Shown in pieces: positions 54,690-64,000 of a DNA stretch of 64,000 nt. The position numbers and the translations under genes were made by a program. The stretch lies in NCBI GenBank assembly GCA_022702705.1, contig CM040434.1:53432953-53496952 (forward strand), written 5' to 3'. This stretch comes from Papilionanthe hookeriana x Papilionanthe teres. Lineage: Eukaryota > Streptophyta > Magnoliopsida > Asparagales > Orchidaceae. Below the pieces are notes generated by a model, which was given only the letters and a program-made list of their open reading frames with translations, was not told where the DNA came from and ran no database searches. Every line of letters starts with the position of its first letter. The first letter of the stretch is position 1.

Positions 54690-56767
54690 TGTTTTAGGGT
54701 TAAGTGTTGTATTTTGAAAAGGGGTCGCCTACAGAAATTGTCGGCGAATTTTAAATTTAGTTTAAATAAATAATTTTGAAAAGTAGTATTTGATTTTGAA
54801 AATAATTTTAAATTTGAAGGTTTTAAGATATGAGATTAAACCGATCTCACATCCCAAATAGTTTATATAAACGAGCACCGCATCACAAACCGTATATCTA
54901 TCCCTAAGGATATGACACACCGTCTGATGATGGTGCTCGATTAAATAAACTAGAAGATTTGTGATATCCGTTCGGTCCGCGAACCAATTTTATAAGCCGA
55001 CAAATTCCCTCGCTTAATATGTAAGCATTAAACAGGGTTTATATTACTCGGGTTCTTTAAAATTCCCTATAAGGGCAAGCCCCTATAGCTTAATTACATC
55101 TTAAGTGACGGGAATCACCTAAGAAAACTCTCGATAATAATCAATAATTCCGCTCTCAAGAATTTCAAAGTTTAAGTTTTCAAAGGATTAAATTTTTGAA
55201 TTTCAATAGGAATGGATCAAGTTTGGAACATTTTATTTTGGGAATTCAAAGGAAGAAAAGTAGGAGAAATTACGGATTCGAAGTGAACTTCGATAATCTC
55301 CCGACTATCCTATTGTTTCGTTTGGATTTAGGAAAGTCCTAATGTTTATTTAATGTTTTAATTTTCGCCAATTTTAATTAATTAGGGCTTATATTTATAT
55401 GATAGAATCATACAAATAGCCTCGGAAGATATGAGGGTTTATGTCGTATCGACGACTACCTCGGAATCCTAAGACCTAGTTAGGGCTTAATTTGCAATGC
55501 AAATGCCTAACGAAGAGTTGAGGATTTATGTTGCACTATGCAAACTACCTCGAAGTCCTATGGCTTTGTTGTTTAATTCTAGGAAAGTTTTGCTGAAGTA
55601 GATTCAAGTTTTGCTGACGACGATGGCCGTGCTGCCCACCATGCTCCGAGCTCCTTGTTGTTGCGAGGTTTAGTTTTAGAAATCATAAATCGTGGGATGA
55701 GAAAAGTGTTTTGGTTTAGAGAAGTCTTAATTTCCAAGTGTTTTTTGTGTTTTAATTAAAACAAATCTTAAAGTTGATTATAACAACACCGGTTAAGATC
55801 CTACTGGTTCCATCCTTCCGCATCATTATTTTTATCGGATTCACTTAGTCCGTATGAATTTGCTAAACTCAACCGAATGAGTTCCACACTTTCATTTAGA
55901 CCGTGGGAAATCCCGTTAGCAACACGTAGGTTACATCATCCGAGGTATTCCCGATCATCCAACAAGACGTTTTAATTTAGTTGTATTTGTAGTTTTGTGT
56001 TTCGTTTGTGATTAAATTTTGAGTTGCTTTATATTTTGAATGTTGTGGCGGTGAATTTTATCTTCGTAGTGACTTTTAACTTAGTTTTGGTTTCAGCTTT
56101 GGTTTCTGTCCTAAAGGTGTAGGTTTTCATGCAACTGTTGTTTATCATGCAAGAAAAGTAAGTGCGATGCGATTAAATAAGTTGCAACAGAGTAAATCGC
56201 AATAAAATAAAAGCGTACTCGGAGGGTCTTCCCGTCATTCCAAGCCGCACTTAAAACACGATTAGTAACATTTAAGCAAGTTCCTAGGTAAAGCTAAGGT
56301 AAGGGTTATGGTTTTCTACCAAATTCCTAATCCTATAGCCTAGTCATCTCCTATGACGTCTAGGTCTTCAATTTTGGTTTTAAGGATGGTTTTCTTCACC
56401 AAAGAACAACTAAGCTCAATTGTTCTAAGGACATTCCATCATATCGAGGAAGTGTTTAAGACGAATCTTAAACATCTTTTCAATATTTCGGGAATTGTCC
56501 TAAGTCCAAATGAATTCTATTGTTCAAGTGAATTAATCATCCAGGGTGTTTGAGTTAAGTTTTATTTCTTGCTCAGCTGAATTAGGATGTTCGAATATCC
56601 TTATGAGTGAAGTGTCATTTCACTTGATACTCCATTTAGGAGTTATAATAGTAAAAGCTCCTAAGGGCAAAATGATATTTAATGATTTTGTGATTCAAAT
56701 TTTAAGTTCAAATTAATGATTTAAGTTCGGAATAGTTGTTCAAGTTATCTTAGATTTATTTTTGAAT

Positions 56768-57000
56768 TCTTCATGTCTTTATATTTAATTTAATTTAATT
56801 TAATTTAACTTAATTTAATTTAATGTGGTTTAATTTAAATTAATTTAACTTAAGTCAATTTAATGTAATATGATTTAATTTAATTTAATTTAATTTATTA
56901 TAATTTAATTTAATTTTAATTTAATTTAATTCTAATTTAATTTAATTTAATTTAATTTAATTTAATTTAATTTAATTTAGTTTAATTTAATTTAATTCTT
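56768..57000. repeat. (TTTAA)n / AATTT microsatellite
   Basis: About 45 copies of the pentamer TTTAA with occasional interruptions. Absent from copy 1 of the repeat at the corresponding place. Confidence 0.9.
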
Positions 57001-58844
57001 AATTTTTAATTTTAATTTTTTTTAATTTTAAAGGAATTTGTTTTAAATAATTTAACTTTAATTTAATTTAAAGATTAAGTCTTTTAAGCATTTTAAATCT
57101 TAAACTTGGATTATCATTTTAATTAGAAGTTAAATATTATTGGGATGACTAATTTAGGGATTTTTAAATTAAAGAATAAATCTCTTCCTAATAATATCCC
57201 CATTTTAATAATTCCAATTTCATTATTCTTCCAAATTTAATTAATTATTTAATTAAGGTTTATTTCAATTATTTTAAATTGTTTAATGGGTTTCTACCCT
57301 TTAGTTATTAAATTTCAATCATCCAAATCAGATTAGGATCAAATATTTTACCTATTAATTTTTTATTAAACCTAAAGTTTTAATTAAAGGGTTAAGATTT
57401 TAATTACCATTTTGCCCTTCAAGCTTAATAATTTCATAACTCACTAAATTGAACTCAAATGAACTTGAAATTTTTATGTGACTTCACTCATATGTCAATA
57501 AAAACATCAGAGGAGAAAATGTGATTTTTCTGTATTTAATTTATTTATATAATTATTTTTGGTGGAAAATAAGGATTTCCAAGGAAAATTTATTAATATG
57601 ACCAAGGGAAAGTTTCTGTCCTTAAGAAAATTATGGGACATTCCTAATGACCAGAGGACCACTTGGACCAATTTTTGTGATTTTTTGAATTATATTTTAT
57701 TTATTAGAATTATTTTAAGTTCTGGAGTATTAATTAATTTAAAAATAAAATAAATGTTGAAAAATGAATTTTATAATTTTTAAAATTCTCTCTGATATCA
57801 AGGATTCCAGAGAACCAAATTTTACAATTTTCTGATTTTTCTTTGATTTATTATAATTATTTTAGTGAAAATGCTAGAAAATACATTTTTTAATTTTAAA
57901 ATTACCCTAGAGCTTTAAAAATTAATATCTCACCAAATAGGCCTGAGAAAAATATGGGGTTTGTTCCTAAGTGATTAAAATTTAAAATGTGACATTTTGG
58001 TGAATTTTATTATTTTTGTGATTTTTATTATTTTTTAATTATTAAAAATATTAAAATAATATTAAAAATCAACTTTTTTAGAAAATTGAAATTTTAATTT
58101 TCTTAAATTCCTCTGATATCAGAGAGGCTCCAAAACTAATTTGGTGAATTTTTGAAAGATATTTTGAAAGTTATGAATTTTTAAAGTTTAAAATGACTAA
58201 GTGGTTTAACCAACCCAATTAATAGGGCTAACCAAGTCCAATCGACTTCAAACTTTTATGATGGGTTCCTCTGATCCTAAAGGTCAGTGGAGAATTGATT
58301 TCAAGTCAATTTGATGTATGGTTAGCTCTAATTAATTAGAGACCTATTTTGAGTGTTTAAGCCAATTAGGATTAATCTGAGTGAATTAACTCAAGTCCTA
58401 TTTTTCCTAGTGGTTCTCTGGTCATAAGGAACATCACCAAATTTTTCTAGAATTTATTTCACAACATGCTATTTATTGGAATTAAAATACTCAAAACAAT
58501 GACATGAATTTGAAAAATCAATAACTTTTCACGTAGATGGCTCTCCGACCTCGGAAAATTCAGGGAATGTTCCCAAGTTCGTAGGCTTCAAAAGCCCTAT
58601 GGCCTCATGCCATGGTGAATTGTATACATGCATGGAGAATTAAATGTATGCAGAGAGTAAATAAATTATTAAAAATAAAATACTTGATGAAAATGAATGA
58701 TTTATTTTCCACATTATTCTCCTCTGTTCACTCAGCAAGAGGGTATTTTTATTTTATTTTTGTGATTTTCCTACACAAAGTTATGGATTTTCAAAGTTTC
58801 GGTAATTAAATAAATAGAAAATAACCCTATTTCTCTACTTATCC

Positions 58845-59990
58845 ACGCGGCGCCACGCCATCCTCGGCAGCCTCCGAAAGGCCACGCGTCGTCTCCCGAT
58901 TCGGCGCCGCCATCCGAGCTCGCCGCTCCCGGGGCCCGCGGTTCATGCACCATTGTGCGGTCCGGCGCGATCTGGACCGTCCGCTCGATACACGCTCAAT
59001 CCGACGGCTCCCAGTCATCGTCTACGACTGGTGTGCACCCGTGACCGTCAACCTTCTAACCCTAATTTCTCACTCGATTCTCAATGGATTTTCGTGTTCT
59101 TATGCTCTATGGATTCGTCTTGAAGAGACGAACACATCCATACTGTAAACATGCATTTAAATCGACTTAAATTAAAATGAGAATCTCTCGGAAGCTCGGG
59201 AAGAAGAGGGTGTCCATACCTTTGCTCGCAGAAGTGAAGCTTCGATCCGAGAGTTGTTGCACCTTCGATCGGGATCCCAGTAAGCTCCGCATGAAGTCTC
59301 CCGGTCCGGTGAATCGTCTAGGTTGGACTTCGACCACAGCTCGATCACAAAGCTTGGAGGCCGGAGCAACCGGGTGGCCTCGGAGATGGGGCTTTCGCTG
59401 GGGAACTTCTCCTCTGGTCCAGTGAAGGTGTAGGACCAATCAATTCGGGAATTGGCTCACCGTGAAGAAGTGTCCCGGTTTTGGCTCGGATTTCAACTCG
59501 GAAATCGAGCTCACCGAGAGGAAATGGCAGTGGGATCTCAGCTGGGATCAAGTCCTCTATGTGTGGAGAGTGAGTCCGGAACAATTTTGCGCAGTTTCCT
59601 TAAGGTTTGGTTCAGCACCTCCCATGGCCGAGAGGGTGAGGGGTTTAAATAGGCATGGTCGGAGGCTCTCCCGTGGGGTGTCGAGGGCCGGGATCAGCCG
59701 CTCCGGCATGTGAAGAACAGCCACAATGGCCACTCGGGATGGGGCAGCCTCGACAAGTGAGAATTCCAAAGTTGGCTCGCATGTGAGCTCTCGGCCATGG
59801 TGTTTTCCGGCGACCGGGGTGGCCGGCCGGCGAGCAAGGGTCACCCTCGTGGTCAGTAGGTCGTGGCCGGTGTTTGTGCAAGCAATCGGCAATGGCCAAG
59901 TGTAAAGGCTTTGATCCAAAGTAGAATGGGGCATGGCTAGTTTTGGGTCTAAATGGGTCAACCCACCCATTTGGGCTTGGTGCACCCCTC
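58845..59990 (+). repeat. CpG-rich block inside F LTR
   Basis: GC-rich island within an AT-rich LTR: CACGCGGCGCCACGCC, CCCGGGGCCCGCGG and many CG sites. It contains several overlapping ORFs of 65 to 142 codons on both strands; none has a recognised domain. In copy 1 and in the inverted fragment the same region is CpG-depleted, which argues against protein-level selection. It could be the LTR promoter or 5'-leader region. Confidence 0.5.
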
Positions 59991-60239
59991 AAGGTGGCTT
60001 TGGGTGCTGTGGGGGATCAAAGGGATCAGCTGGTTTGGCATGGAGAAGTCTCCATCCAAATATATTTGGATTAAATTTAGGTTTAGTGTGAATCATGATT
60101 AAGGCTAATGAGCTTTAGGGATTAAGGAAAGGGTCCCTCCTTCCTACCCAATATGGTATGGTGGAGTGTCCAAGGCTCTCATGGCTCACATGTGGCTCAT
60201 GCATGGCTTCATGGCTCACCTTCGTTCTGGGAAAGCTTG

Positions 60240-61450
60240 GTCAATTTCATGAAAATGGATTATAGGAATTTTTTGGTAATTTGATGGAAATTTGTATGGA
60301 ACTTGATTTGGAATGATTTGATGATGAATTTAGGACTTAGGTATTGAGTTTAATTGAAAGTATGATGAGGGGAAATGTCATGTGGGCTTTGGGACCAATT
60401 TTGGGCCTTTGGATGTGGTAAAGGATGGGCTTTTAAAATGGTTTAGGAAAGTGGGCTTTTGAATTTTAAAATGGATTTTGGGATGAAATTTTGGTAAAGG
60501 CTTGGGCCAAATAATTGTTGGGTTTAGCTTAGGGATGTGTCATGAGTGATTTGAAACAAATTTGAGGTGATTTGGGTTCGAATTGGGTCGATACTGGCCT
60601 TTTGGTAAAGAGGCTAAGGTGGGCCAAAATGGGCTACCATGGGCCAAAGTTGGGTTAGAGTTGAAATTGATGTAAAATAAATGTTGGGAAATGTTTATGG
60701 GAGTGTTTCAAAGAGGTTTTGGCTTTGGTTAGGTTTTGATTTTGGGATTTGGGCTCATTTTGGCTAGGTTTAGGTTTAGGTCAAAATTGGGCTTTTTGAT
60801 TTTGGGTTGAATTTGAGTGGGGTTTGGGTCTAAATTTTGGGCAAATCATGTTAGTGTTTTGTTTATGGGGATGTCAAGGAGGGTTTAGAAAAGATTTGGG
60901 GTTAATTGGAGTTGAATTGGGTGAGTTTGGGCTAAGTTCTGGGTCATGGGTCCAAATCGGGCTTTAAGGCCAAAAGTGAAATCGATCCCAATGCCAATCA
61001 AATTGGGCTTGGATTTGGTCTAGATTGGTGTTGGGGATGTTAAATTGAAGTTTAGAATTGAATTGGACCAGAATTTGGGTCAATTGGGTAGGTTAGGTTT
61101 GACATTGGGTTTACTTTGGGTTAAAATGGTCAAATTGGGGGTTTTGATAAAAGTGGGGTAAATTGGCAAAATCGGCCCATGGTGTAGTTGAACAAAATGA
61201 AATTGGGAATATTTGGGATTTTCTGGAATTTTCTGGGAATTTTCTGAATTTTTGGATTTTTTCGCTAAGAGGGGTATTTTGGGTATTTGGAGGGTATTGG
61301 GAGGTATTTTTGGAATTTTTGGTATTTTTGGTTATGGATGATCAATTTGAGTGATGTGGAAATGTTTGGGAATGATTTTGGAGAATTTTGGGTGATTTAG
61401 GAAATTTTGAGAAATTTGGGCAGTTTCGAGACATTTGTAGGTTAGAAGTG
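60240..61450 (+). repeat. G/T-rich low-complexity tract, copy 2
   Basis: Counterpart of 4080-5110: TTTGGGTTG-like words on one strand. Confidence 0.6.
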
Positions 61451-61996
61451 TGTAGGGTCCCGGGGTCAAAAATCGAAAATTTGGAAAATTGAAGATTGGG
61501 TGAATATAAGTGGAATAAAATCATTTTGGTTGAGCCATGAAGCCACATCAAGCCCATATGAGCCATGAAGGGACTCATTCGAGGCATTCACTATGTTGTT
61601 CCTAACCCTCTTAGCCAAGGGCTTAGGGGTTAAGGACCATCCATGTGAATCACTTACATGAGTCGGAGGTCAAGTTAGGTATAGGTGTGGTTTTAGGAGG
61701 TATATGGAAGTGTAGTGTGTGAGTGTAGTAAGTGTGTGTAAGTCAGCCCCTCACTGCACTGTGCCACCTGTAAGGCGTCCTAAGTGCCAAAGAGTCCTAT
61801 AGGAACTCATCCTTTAAACTTCCACACTCGATTTCAACCCTCTAGGTGATTAGGGGTCTACAGTCAAGTTTGTGGAGTTTGCGGGGAGTTAAGAAGTGGT
61901 TTGAAATTCTAGGTGGTGGGTCCCAATTCTAATCCTCTAAGATAGTCAAAGGAAAAGCCTAAGGCTAGATCCTAAGTACTAAAGAGAAGAAGAGAA

Positions 61997-62017
61997 GACC
62001 TCATCAAAAATGAGGTC
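61997..62017 (+). other. Terminal hairpin of family F repeat, copy 2
   Basis: GACCTCA and TGAGGTC arms with loop TCAAAAA, followed by AACA. Confidence 0.6.
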
Positions 62018-62146
62018 AACAAATGGACCCCCAATAGGTGTGGTGAGCTGACGAAGCACACCACGCGTATTGGTGTTGACCGAAGCGATCAACAAAACCA
62101 ACACAGATGTCCAAGTAACAAACTTAGGACGAAGTAGAAGAATTTC

Positions 62147-62207
62147 CGCTGGGGAGTGTCAAGTATATCTCTAAGACTGGAGATTCCTGAACTCTCGCTG
62201 GGGAAAG
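62147..62207 (+). other. PBS-like sequences of element F
   Basis: CCGCTGGGGAG (62147) and CTCTCGCTGGGGAAAGG (62191-62207) resemble the CTCCGCTGGGGA core that follows LTRs of Tat/Ogre elements. Which of them (if any) is the true PBS cannot be decided. Confidence 0.4.
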
Positions 62208-62398
62208 GAAAAGGAGGTGAATCCCAAAATCACATGATCTGGGAGAATTTTGATTTTAGATTTTATTTTGTTTCATGTTCAAGTCATGATGTGTGAGTTT
62301 AGATTTCAATTTGGAGTTTCAATTTAGATTGAAGTTTGTCAAGATTAATTTGAAGGGATTTGATTCGAAATGAAAATCGGAATTTTGAAGTTTTAGAT

Positions 62399-63010
62399 GT
62401 AACATCTTCAACCCCAAAAGAAGATCGAATCGATTGGATTGGATCATTACAATGAGGAAAGATCTCGCAGTAATGCGGTATCGGATGTAAAATCCTTAAC
62501 CTCAAGAGTTTGATTTTGATGTATTTCATTGCGATAGTGGAAATGATCCTAAAGCAATGCAGTCTCTGATGTAAAATCTTCAACCCAAAAGTTCGAATTT
62601 GATGTATTTCAAGTGCAATAGGAAAGAATCCTAAAGCAGTGCGAGTCTTGGATGTGAAATCCTCGACCCGAAAGTTTGAATTCGATGTATTTCAGTGCAA
62701 TAGGAAAGAATCCTAAAGCAAGGCAATCTTGGATGTAAAATCCTCGACCCAAAAGTTTAAATTTGATGTATTTCGAAAGGCAATAGGGAAAGAATCCTAA
62801 AGCAGAGTGCGATCTTGGATGTAAAATCCTCGACCCAAAAGTTCGAATTTGATGTATTTCAAAGGCAATAGGGAAAGAATCCTAAAGCAAGCAGGTCTTG
62901 GATGTAAAATCCTCGACCCAAAAGTTTGAATTTGATGTATTTCAGATGCAATAGGGAAAGAATCCTAAAGCAAGGTAGCTTGGATGTAAAATCCTCGACC
63001 CAAAAGTTTG
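62399..63010 (+). repeat. ~82-bp tandem repeat array (about 7 units)
   Basis: Each unit starts GATGTAAAATCCTCGACCCA, continues AAAGTTTGAATTTGATGTAT, and ends with GGAAAGAATCCTAAAGCA plus a variable GC-containing tail. Starts at about 62397, 62486, 62570, 62649, 62730, 62817, 62899 and 62981 (last one partial). The first unit is most diverged. The array lies just behind the presumed LTR, a position where Ogre/Tat elements often carry tandem repeats. Minus-strand ORFs here are artefacts. Confidence 0.85.
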
Positions 63011-63195
63011 AATTCGAATTTTTTGGTAATTGATTTTGCAAAGATTTGTAGTGTTGATTTGAAGAGTGTGGAATTTTGGTGCTTCGAGAATTTCATGAAA
63101 GTTGTAAAAGACTTTCATGGAAGGAAATAGATTAGGAGGGAATATGTAGATGTTACATATCCCATTCGGAAGAGTTGATCGAAAGTTGCTGGTTT

Positions 63196-63231
63196 GGATC
63201 GAATGTGATTCCTCGCCATCGCATTCGATCC
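63196..63231. other. Hairpin GGATCGAATG / CATTCGATCC
   Basis: Perfect 10-bp arms with a 16-nt loop. A smaller hairpin (CATGAAAGT/ACTTTCATG) lies about 100 nt upstream. Confidence 0.6.
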
Positions 63232-63289
63232 GTGTCAATGGAATCAACCACTTCCATCCTGCATACAAGGGAGAGAATGTAATCGGATT

Positions 63290-63515
63290 GGATTTGAGAT
63301 TTAGGAGATTGAATTTTGAATTTTCGACCGAGATTCGATTTAAGATCCGGAAGATCGAATTTGAGATTTGATAGAGATTTGGAATCCGGAAAGATCGAAC
63401 TCGAATTTGGAAGGATGAGTTTGAACTCGGTTGAAATTTGATTTAAGATTTGATTTGAAATTTGGAAGATCACATTTGAAATTTGATCGAGAATTTGATT
63501 TAACATTTATGTTGA
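63290..63515. repeat. Degenerate GATTTGA-type repeats
   Basis: Irregular repetition of GAATTTGAGATTTGATCGAG-like words. It produces several overlapping minus-strand ORFs that are not genes. Confidence 0.6.
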
Positions 63516-64000
63516 TTTTGTTTATTTTTTGATGATTCAAATTTTATTTTATCGTTTGTTTAATGTTCATGTGAATTTGTGTTTGTCATTTTTCTTTTAG
63601 ATTTTTTTTTTTTTTTAAGGAAAGTTTTCTTTTATTCTCTTTTTTTATTCTTTTTCTCGTTCTTTGTTCGAAGTTCATTTAACTTTAACGGCGTTTCCCA
63701 ATCAATTTGCACAAAAGAGGTGAAGGCCAAAAAATGTGACATGGTCACTTTCATTCCAATCATGTAGAAGATACATCATACATCTTGATCTGGAATATAT
63801 TTCATACAATCCATGTAAACTCAAATCGGATCGTGTATGATCTTTGTCGATCCATCCAAAGAAGCATCCGTCAAAAATCCATGTCCGAATAGTGGGGTAC
63901 ATGGTCAATAACATCACCTTCCAAGCCATCCTTGGCAAGGGTGCCGTATGGATGTACATCGGAGGTGTGATATTTTCCATGTAACTCACAACTCGTAAGG
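63516..64000. other. Element F internal region, unassigned
   Basis: T-rich sequence to 63670, then about 300 nt of balanced composition. A 95-codon minus-strand frame (63702-63989) has no recognisable domain. It may be the start of the internal coding part of F, but no Gag or Pol motif is seen before the window ends. Confidence 0.3.

Larger units (their letters stand above)
54690..62021 (+). repeat. Family F long LTR, copy 2 (5' LTR of element F)
   Basis: Starts TGTTTTAGGG exactly where E's RT coding sequence breaks off. Early GGGGTCGCCTAC and TCGGCGAATTTT resemble the GTCGCC box near Tat LTR starts. From 55795 it matches copy 1 (1-5628). It ends with the hairpin and GTCAACA. About 7.3 kb is very long for an LTR but in line with Ogre/Tat elements. 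The end is inferred from copy 1 and could lie further right (up to about 62185). No protein-coding gene is supported. Confidence 0.55.

Noticed and set aside
59167..59992. Several overlapping ORFs of 65-142 codons on both strands
   Set aside because: They lie in the CpG-rich block of a repeat. The homologous block in copy 1 does not keep any of them, and no domain is recognised.
63702..63989. 95-codon minus-strand ORF at the window end
   Set aside because: Balanced composition, but no recognisable motif and opposite in strand to element F. Left unassigned rather than called a gene.
1..64000. tRNA or rRNA genes
   Set aside because: Only tRNA-complementary primer-binding sites of 16-17 nt were seen; no full tRNA or rRNA sequence was recognised.

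Overview
This window is plant nuclear DNA, almost certainly from a eudicot with a large, repeat-rich genome; the species cannot be told from the sequence. Nothing looks like an intact host gene. What is here is a stack of LTR retrotransposons of the Ty3/Gypsy class (Athila and Tat/Ogre lineages), with small remnants of a LINE and of DNA transposons. Athila membership is read from the tRNA-Asp-type primer-binding site (for example 21995-22010) and the protease, reverse transcriptase (RT) and integrase motifs. Tat membership is read from a second, archaeal-type RNase H and the characteristic integrase C-terminus.

Layout. 1-5628: the right part of a very long LTR-like repeat (family F, + strand). 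5629-7558: an inverted, truncated F fragment. 7559-7835: start of an Athila-type LTR on the + strand (D), fused head-on to a minus-strand LTR. 7836-45942: a minus-strand tandem array LTR-internal-LTR-internal-LTR of a pol-deleted Athila family (B). Its second internal region is split by element A (14934-42246, target duplication CTCGC). A is split in its RNase H domain by element C (20426-34089, target duplication CTAT[A/G]). Without C, A is about 13.64 kb; C is 13.66 kb. 45943-50100: gene-free DNA with a perfect 30-bp hairpin, TA microsatellites, a probable MITE, a LINE ORF1 fragment and degenerate tandem repeats. 50100-54689: a minus-strand Tat element (E) with RT, two RNase H domains, integrase and, behind the integrase, an ORF carrying a plant ALKBH9/10-type 2-oxoglutarate/Fe(II) demethylase domain. 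54690-64000: a + strand F element inserted in E's RT gene: a long LTR of about 7.3 kb, then an internal region opening with an ~82-bp tandem array.

A and C share one plan: LTR, PBS, gag, protease, RT, RNase H, integrase, a conserved post-integrase box, two tandem paralogous ORFs (X1, X2) resembling the 'putative plant transposon protein' domain, a conserved polypurine/hairpin module, PPT, LTR. All coding regions carry stops, frameshifts or lost catalytic residues, so none can now act autonomously. LTR divergence by eye fits the nesting order (C younger than A, A younger than B).

The two signals most worth following are the ALKBH-type domain behind the integrase of a Tat element, preceded by a convincing splice acceptor, and the family-specific clusters of GC-rich palindromes that occur in the U3 of each Athila LTR and again upstream of X1 and X2 inside the same element.
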